NCBI GenBank assembly: GCA_902629495.1
Contig: CACORA010000008.1
Coordinates: 1 to 64,000, forward strand
Length of the DNA: 64,000 bases
DNA from: Planctomycetaceae bacterium
GTDB lineage: Bacteria; Planctomycetota; Planctomycetia; Pirellulales; UBA1268
Direction of reading: 5' to 3'
The notes beneath the pieces were generated by a model. It did not search any database, had not been told where the DNA came from, and saw only the letters and a program-made list of their open reading frames with translations. This document shows, piece by piece, positions 1 through 9,347 of the stretch. The position numbers and the translations under genes are program-made. The stretch's first letter is position 1; each line of letters opens with the position of its first letter.

Positions 1-2
1 CG

Positions 3-1127
3 GACATTATGAATCGCCTTGAAAACACTGAAAATGATCTTCGTAAGCAATGGAACAAGGGTGAGCAAGAAAGCCCATGGAATAGGATTAGTCTAGCACA
101 ACAAACAATTGATTCACTTGCTGTTCGGTATAACTTGCTCGAAGGAGCGATGGGTTTCCGCAGTCAATTCTTTTCGAATGCGAGAACACTCTTAAGAGTA
201 GTAGAAGAATCGGGTAAGCCCGATGGTGACCGCCTTCGTGAGTATCGTGATTCTGCTCGCTCTTCACTTGAATTACGCCTTCTTTCCAACCAACCACTCT
301 ATGACGACTATGAGATTCTCAAACTCACTGATTCACTAACTTTTCTTGTGAATACGCTTGGACTAGATGATCCGCTTGTAAGCGATGTTCTTAATGGAAA
401 ATCCCCAGCAGAGCGTGCCATCGAGCTTGTTGCAGGCACACGCCTCGGAAAACGTGGTGATGGACCTGTAAGTACGGCACCTGATCGGCGCAGGGAAATT
501 CTTAAGGGCGGCCGGGGTGCGATTGAAGCAAGTGACGACACAATGCTCTCTTTGGCTCAGCTCATTGATAGTGAATCTCGTTCGTTAAGAAAAATTATTG
601 AGGAAAATGCTGAGATAAAAAAACAGGCTCATGCTGAATTAATCCGACTTCGGCTTGAAACGTCCCCTGCTGCCATTGCACCCGATGCAACGTTCACGCT
701 CCGGTTAGCCTATGGAACGGTCAAGGGTGTCACTGGGCAACCAAGTGAGCTCAGACCGTGGACAACAATCCATGATCTTTTTACCAAGGCAGATACTGAA
801 AAAAATCGTTCTCCGTTTGATTTGCCAGAATCATGGCGTGATGCCCACCGTGCGCTGACTGAATCAAACAGTATTGAGACACCCCTGAACTTCATTTCGA
901 CAGCAGACATCATTGGTGGAAATTCAGGGAGCCCCGTTGTGAATACCACGAACGAACTCGTGGGTGTCATCTTTGATGGCAACGAAGACTCTCTTGTGTT
1001 GGACATTGCTTATGACAACGTTCGTGCTCGAGCCATTTCTGTTTCTGTTGGAGCCATCATGAAATCTCTTGAACACGTGTATGACGCCAAAACATTGTTG
1101 ACAGAATTACGCGAAGGCCTCCAATAG
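3..1127 (+). CDS. S46 family dipeptidyl-peptidase, C-terminal part (5' end outside window)
   Basis: The reading frame is open to the left window edge, so the N-terminal half is missing; an ATG at 9 is internal and should not be taken as the start. The C-terminal ~130 residues carry the S46 (DPP7/DPP11) signature: a helical region, then TADIIGGNSGSPV with the nucleophilic Ser in GNSGSP, then GVIFDGN. The last ~40 residues (AISVSVGAIMKSLEHV) also fit the family tail. Family members are about 700 residues and remove dipeptides from oligopeptides in the periplasm or outside the cell; the catalytic His and Asp would lie in the missing half. The next gene encodes another secreted amide hydrolase. 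The family call is firm; substrate class (Asp/Glu or hydrophobic P1) cannot be judged here. Confidence 0.88.
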   Translation, partial: DIMNRLENTENDLRKQWNKGEQESPWNRISLAQQTIDSLAVRYNLLEGAMGFRSQFFSNARTLLRVVEESGKPDGDRLREYRDSARSSLELRLLSNQPLYDDYEILKLTDSLTFLVNTLGLDDPLVSDVLNGKSPAERAIELVAGTRLGKRGDGPVSTAPDRRREILKGGRGAIEASDDTMLSLAQLIDSESRSLRKIIEENAEIKKQAHAELIRLRLETSPAAIAPDATFTLRLAYGTVKGVTGQPSELRPWTTIHDLFTKADTEKNRSPFDLPESWRDAHRALTESNSIETPLNFISTADIIGGNSGSPVVNTTNELVGVIFDGNEDSLVLDIAYDNVRARAISVSVGAIMKSLEHVYDAKTLLTELREGLQ

Positions 1128-1255
1128 CCCTATGCCACGACCAAGAAAGACAAGTAACGTCACTAAAAAAACGTTTTTGGAGCAGGCGATCAATTATCAG
1201 TATCATACCGCAACATGTGAAATGAAATCGAATCCAACCCCCAGAGAAAGCCACG

Positions 1256-2329
1256 ATGGTTACCAGCCTACCCTTAGCACGCTTTGTGCAGTACACATTC
1301 GCCTGTCTCATCGCCACAGCGATGAGTTTTTCAGCTGATCCTGCAATTGCTTGCTCGAGGGTACTTTATCGAGGTCCAGACGGTGCTGTCATTACCGGAC
1401 GCACCATGGATTGGTATCAGCCTCTCAAAACAAATCTCTGGGCGTTCCCAGCTGGATTAGAACGTGATGGGAATGGTGGCAAGAACTCTCTGACATGGAC
1501 ATCAGAGTATGGCAGCGTTGTTGCAATGTGCTACGACAATCTCTCTGCCGATGGAATGAATGAAAAGGGTCTCGTTGCCAATGTACTCTACCTATCCTCG
1601 AGTGACTATCCGGATATCGAAGACGGTCGCCCGGTTCTTTCAATGGCTGCCTGGGCACAGTACGTTCTTGATTCCTTTTCAACTGTTGAAGAGACCGTTA
1701 CTGCACTACGAAAAGAATCTTTTCAACTTCGTGGTCTCACGATTCCAGGTGGGCATAAAGCAACTGTTCATCTTGCCATCTCTGATGCTACTGGTGATTC
1801 TGCCGTATTTGAGTATCTCCATAAAACACTTGTTATTCACCATGGCAGACAGTTCACTGTAATGACAAATGATCCTCCGTACGATCAGCAACTTGCACTG
1901 AACGAGTATTGGAAAGAAATTGGTGGTTCGACCATGCTGCCCGGTACGGAAAGGGCAGCAGACAGGTTTGTTCGGGCTCAGTATTACCTCGGGGAATCTC
2001 CGCAAACAACGGATGAGACCAAGCAAGTTGCATCCGTGTTTTCCGTGATTCGAAATGTCTCCGTGCCAATCGGTGCATCACATCCAGAGAAACCAAACGT
2101 CTCTACAACGCTCTGGCGAACTGTTGCTGACCAGTCTCGGCTCATTTACTATTTCGAACTCACTGATCGGCCGAATGTTTTTTGGGTGGAGCTTGAAAAA
2201 TTGAACTTTCGCAAAGGCCAGCCTGCTCGAAGGCTTCACGTTGAGGGCGGGCCTGTCATGGCAGGCGAAGTCTCAACTCAATTTGTTGAGAACCGGACAT
2301 TCAAGTTTGCTGCTGGGACAGATGAATAA
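1256..2329 (+). CDS. Secreted choloylglycine-hydrolase-family (Ntn) linear amide hydrolase
   Basis: This 357-residue protein starts with a hydrophobic export signal (residues 9-30) ending in ADPAIA, followed by Cys33-Ser-Arg. In the Ntn-hydrolase choloylglycine/penicillin-acylase family the nucleophile is the Cys freed at the mature N-terminus, so signal cleavage could directly activate this enzyme. Family features in order are GRTMDW (residues ~47-52), GMNEKGL, and the Asn-containing FTVMTNDPPYDQQ segment near residue 200. It should hydrolyse a linear C-N amide bond in the periplasm; substrates known for the family include bile-salt conjugates, penicillin V and N-acyl homoserine lactones, and nothing here selects one. 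The ATG at 1256 is preceded by a weak purine-rich site. It lies 128 bases after the S46 peptidase gene. Confidence 0.85.
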   Translation: MVTSLPLARFVQYTFACLIATAMSFSADPAIACSRVLYRGPDGAVITGRTMDWYQPLKTNLWAFPAGLERDGNGGKNSLTWTSEYGSVVAMCYDNLSADGMNEKGLVANVLYLSSSDYPDIEDGRPVLSMAAWAQYVLDSFSTVEETVTALRKESFQLRGLTIPGGHKATVHLAISDATGDSAVFEYLHKTLVIHHGRQFTVMTNDPPYDQQLALNEYWKEIGGSTMLPGTERAADRFVRAQYYLGESPQTTDETKQVASVFSVIRNVSVPIGASHPEKPNVSTTLWRTVADQSRLIYYFELTDRPNVFWVELEKLNFRKGQPARRLHVEGGPVMAGEVSTQFVENRTFKFAAGTDE

Positions 2330-2441
2330 CATCATCACCGATCTACTGAACCAGCGAAAAGAATGTTTCCCAAAATGCAAAAACTTCACGACGTGATCCG
2401 TTGATGTCTTGTAGCAAACTGACAGAGCACACCCTCTCATG

Positions 2442-4667
2442 TTACTTAAACTGCATTCGATGAACTCCATCCCAGTCAGACGGCGGATGCTCACAGTAAT
2501 GACGGCAGCGATTCAGGAGTAATAGAGAAGGTGCATCATGAGGAAATTGCTTTGTAATCAATTCAAATTTCTGTACTGCCTCCTGAAAGCGTGAATCAAT
2601 GTACGTCTTGAGAGCAACTTCATATTGTTCTGCCAATGCAACAAATTCTTTATTCACATCATTTTGAAAGCCAACGAGTTCATAAATGTAGTTGCTCTCC
2701 TCTTGCCCCTTCACAGCAACAAGATCGAGGGGACGAACAAAAAAGACATCTGATACCAGTTCTTTGGTCGTCTGGCTGATAATAATTTTGGTTCCGTAAA
2801 CCTTATTGAGACTCTCGAGACGGCTGGCAAGATTTACCGGATTTCCAATGACCGTGTAGTTCAGCCGCTCTTCACTTCCCATATTCCCAATAACGAGTTC
2901 TCCAGAACTAATGCCAATACGGGTCCATAGTTCTGGCTTGCCTTCTGCACGCCATTTTTTGCAGAGTTTTTCAAGCCTATATTGGTTTGCTAAAGCAGCA
3001 CGGCATGCATCAACTGCATGATTCTTATTTGGGATAGGCGCCCCCCAAAATGCCATGATTGCATCACCAATATACTTATCGATAGTTCCCCGTTCCTGAG
3101 TGATCTGTTCACTCATTGCGGTCAAATAATCCTCTAAGTGATCAACCAGATCCTCAGCAGAGAGTCTTTCAGATATCGATGCGAAGTCCTGAATGTCGGA
3201 GAAATAGACTGTAAGTGTCTCTCTTTGTCCCCCGAGTTGCGCTTCGTTTTGTGAAGAAACCAATTCACGTACAAGTTCTGTAGGCACATATTTTGCAAAT
3301 GAACGAAGACTTTTCTTCATCGACTCTGTAGCAACGAGAAGTTGATCAACTTCTGTAATCCGACTCCGCCCAATTGGTTTGGCTGTTAAATTAAAAGTAC
3401 CGATACGTTCATTTTCGATTGCAATATTGTGAAGAGGACTTGAAATACGTGTCGACAAAAGAATGCACATCAACGACGTCAGGGCAAAGGCGGTCAAACC
3501 AATAATCAGATTGACAAGATTATTGCGCTGCACGGAACCCAACACATCGGACTTTGGCATGACCATGCACGTTATCCAATCGGGGTAGTTCAAACCACGG
3601 AGTCTCTGATAACTTCCAATAAACTGTTCAGTCCCGACATTAAAAGAGAATGAAACAACGCTCTCTCTCTCCTTAAACGTTTCAGGCAGATTCTCCGCAA
3701 ACGCTCGAACAACCGGATCAGCAAATCGTTCGATAGGTACTAAGGTTGGTTGAAGATCCTGTCCGGGGACAATCGTCAGGACCGTATCGCCGTCAGGTAC
3801 TGTTGGCCTAATCATTTCTGTCAGGATTTCAGCCTGCGGATGTGCAACAACACGCCTCGTTCCATCTGATCTTCGCTCGATGATGAACGGCCTTCCTCCT
3901 CCAGAATGACCGACTCGAATCCGATTTTTGAGAAAATATGAAAGGTCTCTTAATTCAAAGTCAGCAGTCAGGACATACAAAAGCTTGCCTTCTGAATAAA
4001 TGGGGGTCGCACAGGTTTTTCCAGGTGTCGTACTCACCTCATTCGTTCCCCAGAAAACGAAGCTGTCGGGCCACGTTTGTCGACCAGCCTCCTTTGCTGC
4101 TATATACCACGGACGCCTTCGTGGATCGTAGTCGTTATAGTCAACGATTCGATGTGTCACTTCCCCATCGGGTTGGTGCTCATAGTCATGTATCTCCATC
4201 AGGTTGTCTGCGTTCCTGATGTAACGACGACTAATGATATTTTCCTGTTTTCGTTCAAGCATGCAGTATTCACCCGTCTCCTCAATTGCGAGAGAAAGGT
4301 ACGCAAGCTCTTTGTGGACCTTCATCACCTCAAGAAAGTAGGATGAAATTGCTGGAAAATCTGCTGACGTTATCTCGGCATCGTACTGAGCATTTTCTTT
4401 GCGTAGCTGACCTGAGTTGACGAGGTTCTTGTTTATCTGACTGTGTGAGCGTGCAACATCTAATAGTGCTCGTATACGAAGATCAATTCGATTTGACGTC
4501 TGTTCAATTATTTGTGCAGATAAGTCAGACGCATTCTGTCGACCAAAAAGAAAAGAAGTAAAACCAATTGCAAGTGATGATAACGCCAACAAACTCAGGA
4601 AAATGGTTGTCAGCGTTACCCGAAATGTAATCCGCCACTTGTTATTTTTTGGCTTGGAATCAGACAC
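2442..4667 (-). CDS. Membrane class III adenylate/guanylate cyclase with Cache-like sensor and HAMP
   Basis: This 741-residue receptor cyclase has an N-terminal transmembrane segment (about 18-40), a ~330-residue extracytoplasmic region resembling a double Cache sensor (RRRPWYIAAKEAGRQTW is typical), a second membrane helix near 385-405 and a HAMP-like linker. The class III catalytic domain begins at ETLTVYFSDIQDF, where both metal-binding Asp are present, and continues through DKYIGDAIMAFWGAP and IGISSGELVIGNMG. The Asn/Arg of VNLASRLE are also kept, so the domain looks active. A C-terminal tail follows (about 670-741). It should make cAMP (or cGMP) in the cytoplasm in response to a periplasmic ligand. 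The start is GTG, with GAGG eight bases upstream. It is convergent with the amidase gene. A Popeye-type protein with a cyclic-nucleotide-binding fold lies 7 kb away; any link is speculative. Confidence 0.9.
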   Translation of the reverse strand: MSDSKPKNNKWRITFRVTLTTIFLSLLALSSLAIGFTSFLFGRQNASDLSAQIIEQTSNRIDLRIRALLDVARSHSQINKNLVNSGQLRKENAQYDAEITSADFPAISSYFLEVMKVHKELAYLSLAIEETGEYCMLERKQENIISRRYIRNADNLMEIHDYEHQPDGEVTHRIVDYNDYDPRRRPWYIAAKEAGRQTWPDSFVFWGTNEVSTTPGKTCATPIYSEGKLLYVLTADFELRDLSYFLKNRIRVGHSGGGRPFIIERRSDGTRRVVAHPQAEILTEMIRPTVPDGDTVLTIVPGQDLQPTLVPIERFADPVVRAFAENLPETFKERESVVSFSFNVGTEQFIGSYQRLRGLNYPDWITCMVMPKSDVLGSVQRNNLVNLIIGLTAFALTSLMCILLSTRISSPLHNIAIENERIGTFNLTAKPIGRSRITEVDQLLVATESMKKSLRSFAKYVPTELVRELVSSQNEAQLGGQRETLTVYFSDIQDFASISERLSAEDLVDHLEDYLTAMSEQITQERGTIDKYIGDAIMAFWGAPIPNKNHAVDACRAALANQYRLEKLCKKWRAEGKPELWTRIGISSGELVIGNMGSEERLNYTVIGNPVNLASRLESLNKVYGTKIIISQTTKELVSDVFFVRPLDLVAVKGQEESNYIYELVGFQNDVNKEFVALAEQYEVALKTYIDSRFQEAVQKFELITKQFPHDAPSLLLLNRCRHYCEHPPSDWDGVHRMQFK

Positions 4668-4743
4668 TCCTATGACCTCATGTCCTTAGATATCGGACGA
4701 GTTATGAACTTGTCTGTTCCTCAGCATAACAGGACAGTTCACC

Positions 4744-5772
4744 TTATTTGACAGGTTGCGGATCAGGAAATGTCCAGGAACCATCGAGAACTTCTTTTTT
4801 GGGCTGATACATGCGAACAACATAGTTCCAGCCCGGGGTAATGGGCAGGTAATTGGTGCTTTTAGGATCGCCACCAAAGTGAATCGTGACGGTGCCATCT
4901 GCGTTCTTTTCTGCCGTAACATTATTTACCGAGTATGCGTTCAGGCTGTTTTCTTCCATGAACCCTTTTGCGTTGTACACAGTCACTGATACAAATCCAT
5001 CGACAGGTATACGTTCTTTGATGACCAGCTCATACGGTGTCTTACCATCATTTTTTTCTGGTACCACATTCACATATGTGGCAGCCTCTTCAGGATTACC
5101 TCCCCAACCATAAGCCGTTCCAAGAAGATGGCTAATAGGATTCAACTTCGACTTATCACCAAACATTCCATTCGTATTTGGCTTTGTTGCAGCTAAAACG
5201 TTGATTGCATCCCGCACGGTCTCAAGCGATTTTTCATCCCATTGAGGAACTTCAAAACTTCCTGCGTCTGATTGTTTTGAAATAATTTTATCCTGAAGTG
5301 CATTTGCAAGACGAATGTCTTTTGGATCATTCGCATCAACAAATGTACGAAAAAGAACAAACACATAGCGCGTCCCAATTGTTTCTCGGGAATACTCAAA
5401 CGTGCCTGCCTCATGGATAACTGGTTACATTGAATGATCTTGGTTAATAACCAGCATCGAAAGAAAACGGCCATCGGAATCTGGTTTCACGACGGTGAGG
5501 GGTGAAGCATCCAGATCGAACACACCTGCCGAATAGAGGGTGTCACGATTCATCCGGATAACATCTTGCTTGTCAATTGGTGTTGGTTGTCGAATGTGAA
5601 AAAACTTCCCAAAGGCTCCTTGATCAACATACCTCTTAAATGTGAGATCTGTTTCCGCCCGCACAAAATTGTCAACAGTCACGGCTTCCTGAGCAGCCGC
5701 ATGCTGAACAGCACAATAGTTCACAAAACATGTGAGGAGCATCATTAATACAGAGGTCTTGGATGGTGACAC
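4744..5772 (-). pseudogene. DUF1254/DUF1214 exported protein interrupted by one in-frame TAA
   Basis: Two adjacent ORFs (5425-5772 and 4744-5364) are the N- and C-terminal parts of one DUF1254/DUF1214 protein. They share one frame: exactly 60 bases (20 sense codons) separate the TAA at 5425-5427 from the codon where the second ORF can restart (a GTG). Translation through the stop gives INQDHSM-stop-PVIHEAG and continues to IGTRYVFVLFRTFVD, matching family order without gap or insertion. The N-terminus has a signal peptide ending AAAQ. The C-terminal half has the family hallmarks DGKTPYEL, GFVSVTVYNAKG and PGWNYVVRMYQP. This is therefore a point nonsense mutation, readthrough or a sequencing error, not a frameshift. 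TAA is used as a normal stop elsewhere here. Biochemical function of the family is not established. Confidence 0.82.
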
Positions 5773-6091
5773 AATTATTATCCTTGTGGGGTATTTTCAA
5801 CGCTTAATGCTGAAATGAGCAGAGATTTTCAAAACCTTGATCACTACAGTCACAAAAGAATATCGATGTCCATCGAAAAGTAAACCTTCGGAAAAACAGA
5901 ACGAATACCAGTTCCAGACAAAGTCAATTTGCCCACTACTGCCAGATAACTCAACGGCCTACGCATTGGTTCGTCTGTTCAAACTTCTCTCAGGCTCGCT
6001 GGCGGTCTCATTGACATGAGATCACCACGTAAACCAAACATTGCCGATGGTCGAGCAGCACTTGAACATTAAAGGGCAAGAGGCACGCACC
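5773..6091. other. Intergenic region upstream of the broken DUF1254 gene
   Basis: 319 bases between two minus-strand genes. Short plus-strand ORFs here (5837-6019; the start of 6041-6283) lack a ribosome site and recognisable protein features. No RNA gene, strong hairpin or clear promoter was found. Confidence 0.5.
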
Positions 6092-8224
6092 TTACTGGCC
6101 GGCAGACTCTTTGACCTCAACAAGATGCACATCACCACTCATTTGAAAACCATGTCCCTGCGGACCTTGATCGACAAGAAAGGGACCAACCGTCTGATCA
6201 CAGTCCAACAAGATCAGCGTATTTTCATCAGGTGTACATCGTCGACTTGGCACAAAAGGCTCTGTATATCGAGCACCCTTTGAAACTCGCACTTCATCAA
6301 TCTCACCATTAAAAAATGAGTTGGCTTGACCGTGATTATCGGTGTCGGCACCGATAATAAACGGAAGAGCGTTCACTTTTCTCTTCATTGAAGGCTTCGT
6401 CTGCACTCTGCCTTGTGGTTTTCCATCAACATACAAAACCAATTCATCACCCTTATAGACCATAGCCACGTGATACCATCGATTCGTTTTGAGTGGCAAA
6501 TCTGACCGTACGCTTCTGTAGCTTCCATCAAGAAAAATGCTTGCATCAAGCTGACCTTTCGATGCGAATATGCCAAACTCGCTTTGCTCGGTTTTTGCCA
6601 ACAGTCCTACTCGATCTGCAAACTGCCTGGCTTTGAACCAACACTCGACAGTAAAAGGCCCCTGCGGCACTGGAACCTTCTCGGATTCAAGAAGAACACA
6701 ATCGTCACTGCCGTCGAGTGAAAGTGCGTGATTCGCAATAGCCCTGGTATCGGCCCTCTGCTCAAAAAGAAGTGGAACATCTTTCACGACCTCTGGAATA
6801 CGGTACCGCGTTGCTGGTGCAAGGTAATCCTGAGTAAGCGCCACCTGCACCATTTCCGATGATCGCTCAAACTGCTTTGCTACATACGATGCCTGATACT
6901 CAACGTTACAACTTTTCCCTGGATCGAGGACACCATGCGCGTGATCTGGCGTAAAGAGCCAGCGATTATCATTGCTCTCAAGAGATACCGTGTACTCAAC
7001 CGGACGATGTGTTGGATTTGAAAACGATACAGAAAAATGACTTGTGAGTGGCTTTTCGTGTTGCTGAGCCTTCATGTCCACACCGCCTTGAAAGGTAATT
7101 GGGAGATTTGCTAACTGAACGGTTTCTTCCTGAAGAGCGGCAGTGATTTCTCGAACATCCATAGCCTCTCCAACTGGAAATGCCGCCATGGCAACCTGTT
7201 TCTTTCGAACCGTTACAAGGTGGTATTGATGAAGGTAACCTGCTTCTGGAACAAGACCCTTTTGGCTGCCACCAACGGTAGCGAGCGAAATATATTCAAT
7301 CCCATCATTTGGGTCACTTCGCATGCGATGAATATGACCAGCGAAAACGGCGGTGACGTTACCTGCCTCAATAAGAAGGGGATGGACACGTTTCTTCCAA
7401 TCATCTCCGTATTTACCACCAAGCCATCTGGGGTGATGGAGAAACACAAACTGGTGCTGACAATCTTTTCCGCGTTCAAGAGCCTCTTGCAAAAATGCAC
7501 GCTGTTGGTCACTCATCTTCTGGAGGCGCGGAAGAGAAAAACTTTTTTCGCCAGTTTCTAAATCACCCTCATCTGAGTAGAGAACAATAAATGAACATTC
7601 CTTGTGTTGAAACGAATACCAGAGGGGCCCGAAGTACATCTCGTAATTACCTTGGTGCTGAAACTTGGGCATCTCCGGGTCATTGAGAGGTCTCCAGTAC
7701 ACGTCATGGTTTCCAGCCACTGGAAACCATGGGCAAAGTAATGTGTTCATGATCGCCTTAAACTCGCGCATCTGCATGAGCCAGTCAGCTGTCTGGTTGT
7801 AACCGTTGACTAGATCACCAACCGTCATAACAAGATCTGGCTCAAGCAAATTGACGTCCCGAACAGCATCCGCCAGTACATCCACCCCTTCTGGCTGGCC
7901 TCCTGTTCGGTCTCCAAATACAGCAAACGTAAATGCATCTTCTTCAGAGGGAAGCGGTAAAACGATTTCACTTGAACGCGTGGTAAAAAAACGTTGTGCA
8001 GTTGGCTTGACTGTCTGATGAGGACTACCATAGCGATGCACGTGTCTATCGTGGGACAAATGCGGTGTTTCTTCGTCGTTCTGAGTATTGTCTCCTGAAA
8101 TGACTCTGTCATTTGCCAGCGCATACGCATTCACGACCAGACATGGAATACTGATGAATACACTGGTAGCAACGACTTGGAAAACGGTTTGGAAAACAAA
8201 GGCATATCGGGGTTTTTTTGCCAC
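6092..8224 (-). CDS. Secreted calcineurin-type metallophosphoesterase with C-terminal LamG/concanavalin-like domain
   Basis: I place the start at the GTG at 8224, because AGGAGG lies six bases upstream; the upstream ATG at 8272 has no such site. The product is 710 residues with a signal peptide ending near NAYALA. The catalytic domain follows: FAVFGDRTGG, VMTVGDLVNGY, VAGNHDVYW, FLHHPRW and FAGHIHRM supply the expected dinuclear-metal ligands. After a beta-rich linker, a LamG domain occupies the last ~200 residues (FTVECWFKARQF, WYHVAMVYKGDELVLYVDG, GEIDEVRVSKGARY). The enzyme is probably periplasmic or surface exposed and hydrolyses a phosphoester, with the LamG module binding carbohydrate or protein. 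The substrate cannot be read from sequence. Confidence 0.88.
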   Translation of the reverse strand: MAKKPRYAFVFQTVFQVVATSVFISIPCLVVNAYALANDRVISGDNTQNDEETPHLSHDRHVHRYGSPHQTVKPTAQRFFTTRSSEIVLPLPSEEDAFTFAVFGDRTGGQPEGVDVLADAVRDVNLLEPDLVMTVGDLVNGYNQTADWLMQMREFKAIMNTLLCPWFPVAGNHDVYWRPLNDPEMPKFQHQGNYEMYFGPLWYSFQHKECSFIVLYSDEGDLETGEKSFSLPRLQKMSDQQRAFLQEALERGKDCQHQFVFLHHPRWLGGKYGDDWKKRVHPLLIEAGNVTAVFAGHIHRMRSDPNDGIEYISLATVGGSQKGLVPEAGYLHQYHLVTVRKKQVAMAAFPVGEAMDVREITAALQEETVQLANLPITFQGGVDMKAQQHEKPLTSHFSVSFSNPTHRPVEYTVSLESNDNRWLFTPDHAHGVLDPGKSCNVEYQASYVAKQFERSSEMVQVALTQDYLAPATRYRIPEVVKDVPLLFEQRADTRAIANHALSLDGSDDCVLLESEKVPVPQGPFTVECWFKARQFADRVGLLAKTEQSEFGIFASKGQLDASIFLDGSYRSVRSDLPLKTNRWYHVAMVYKGDELVLYVDGKPQGRVQTKPSMKRKVNALPFIIGADTDNHGQANSFFNGEIDEVRVSKGARYTEPFVPSRRCTPDENTLILLDCDQTVGPFLVDQGPQGHGFQMSGDVHLVEVKESAGQ

Positions 8225-8406
8225 GGGAAACCTCCTGTCCTTACTTCGAATGAGAATGCTCATGATCCCCAAACATCAATTTTAATAATGCCTGCTACAG
8301 ACCAACAGACCGATCTTTGGGCATACACTCGATCAAGTTACTCTTTATAACCGATGACCAAGGACTTTGACATGATTGTCTTTCAGAAATTTTCAATCCA
8401 AACGTC

Positions 8407-9321
8407 ATGCATGTGAATACACCAAAAATTGTTTCCATCGGTGAAGTCCTATGGGATGTATTTCCTGATAGAAAGTGTTTTGGTGGCGCACCTGCGAACT
8501 TTGCTTGTCATGCTGCGATTCAAGGTGCACATGTTGCAGTCGTTAGTGCTGTTGGTGCAGATCAGCACGGACGCGATGCAATCGAGATGATGAGGCGTTT
8601 TGATATTGATATACGATGTGTTGATACAGTTCGAAATGCGCCAACAGGAACGGTGAGTGTGAACGTCGATTCGGCAGGGAAACCAAGTTTCATAATCCAC
8701 GAAAATTCAGCTTGGGATTACATCAAATGGACTTCTCAAGTAGAGACTTTGGTGGAAGCCACTGATGCCATCTATTTTGGGACTCTTGGTCAGCGATCTA
8801 AACTATCAAGAGACACTCTTTCCCAATCACTTGAAATTGCACGAACAACAAACACCCTTCGGTTTGTCGACATCAATCTACGAGAGCCTTTCTATGACCG
8901 TGAGATCATCCGCCAGTCTCTAGGGTTTGCGAATCTTTTGAAACTCAGCAATGACGAATTACCGACGGTCCTTTCTGCTTGTGGTATCGCGTCTGATACA
9001 TCAATTGAAAAACAACTTTGTTGTCTTCGTGATCAATATAGTCTTGACCTTATCGTGATGACATCTGGTAAAGAAGGCGCTATCTTAATAACTCCAGATG
9101 CCGTCATGTCACAACACGCTACACCAACAACCCTCAAGGATACCGTCGGAGCTGGAGACTCTTTTGCAGCAGCATTTTTATTAGGTGTGCTGCGTGGTCA
9201 CTCATACGAACAAGTCTTAAGAAAGGCATGCGATGTAGCAGCTGCCACCTGTTCCCATGTCGGTGCGGTGCCAAAAATTGAAAGCAAGGGATTGGGACGC
9301 CCTGCGAGTGTCACTGATTAA
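8407..9321 (+). CDS. PfkB-family carbohydrate kinase (fructokinase-like)
   Basis: A 304-residue cytoplasmic kinase of the ribokinase/PfkB family. It opens with IVSIGEVLWDVFP, then the substrate-side signature FGGAPANFACHAA, and ends with the ATP/anion-hole signature DTVGAGDSFAAAF that contains the catalytic Asp. Length and the GEVLWD opening resemble fructokinases, so phosphorylation of fructose or a related sugar is likely but not certain. It is divergent from the phosphoesterase gene and convergent with a sulfatase gene 26 bases away. The start at 8407 is the first ATG of the frame. Confidence 0.87.
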   Translation: MHVNTPKIVSIGEVLWDVFPDRKCFGGAPANFACHAAIQGAHVAVVSAVGADQHGRDAIEMMRRFDIDIRCVDTVRNAPTGTVSVNVDSAGKPSFIIHENSAWDYIKWTSQVETLVEATDAIYFGTLGQRSKLSRDTLSQSLEIARTTNTLRFVDINLREPFYDREIIRQSLGFANLLKLSNDELPTVLSACGIASDTSIEKQLCCLRDQYSLDLIVMTSGKEGAILITPDAVMSQHATPTTLKDTVGAGDSFAAAFLLGVLRGHSYEQVLRKACDVAAATCSHVGAVPKIESKGLGRPASVTD

Positions 9322-9347
9322 TTCTTCAAACACATCCGATGACCTGA

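Noticed and set aside
1132..1338. 68-codon plus-strand ORF between the S46 and amidase genes
   Set aside because: Overlaps the amidase signal-peptide coding region in another frame, and its translation is not protein-like.
4744..5364. Second half of the DUF1254/DUF1214 gene as an independent gene from the GTG at 5364
   Set aside because: No ribosome site, no signal peptide, and the reading frame continues upstream through conserved family residues.
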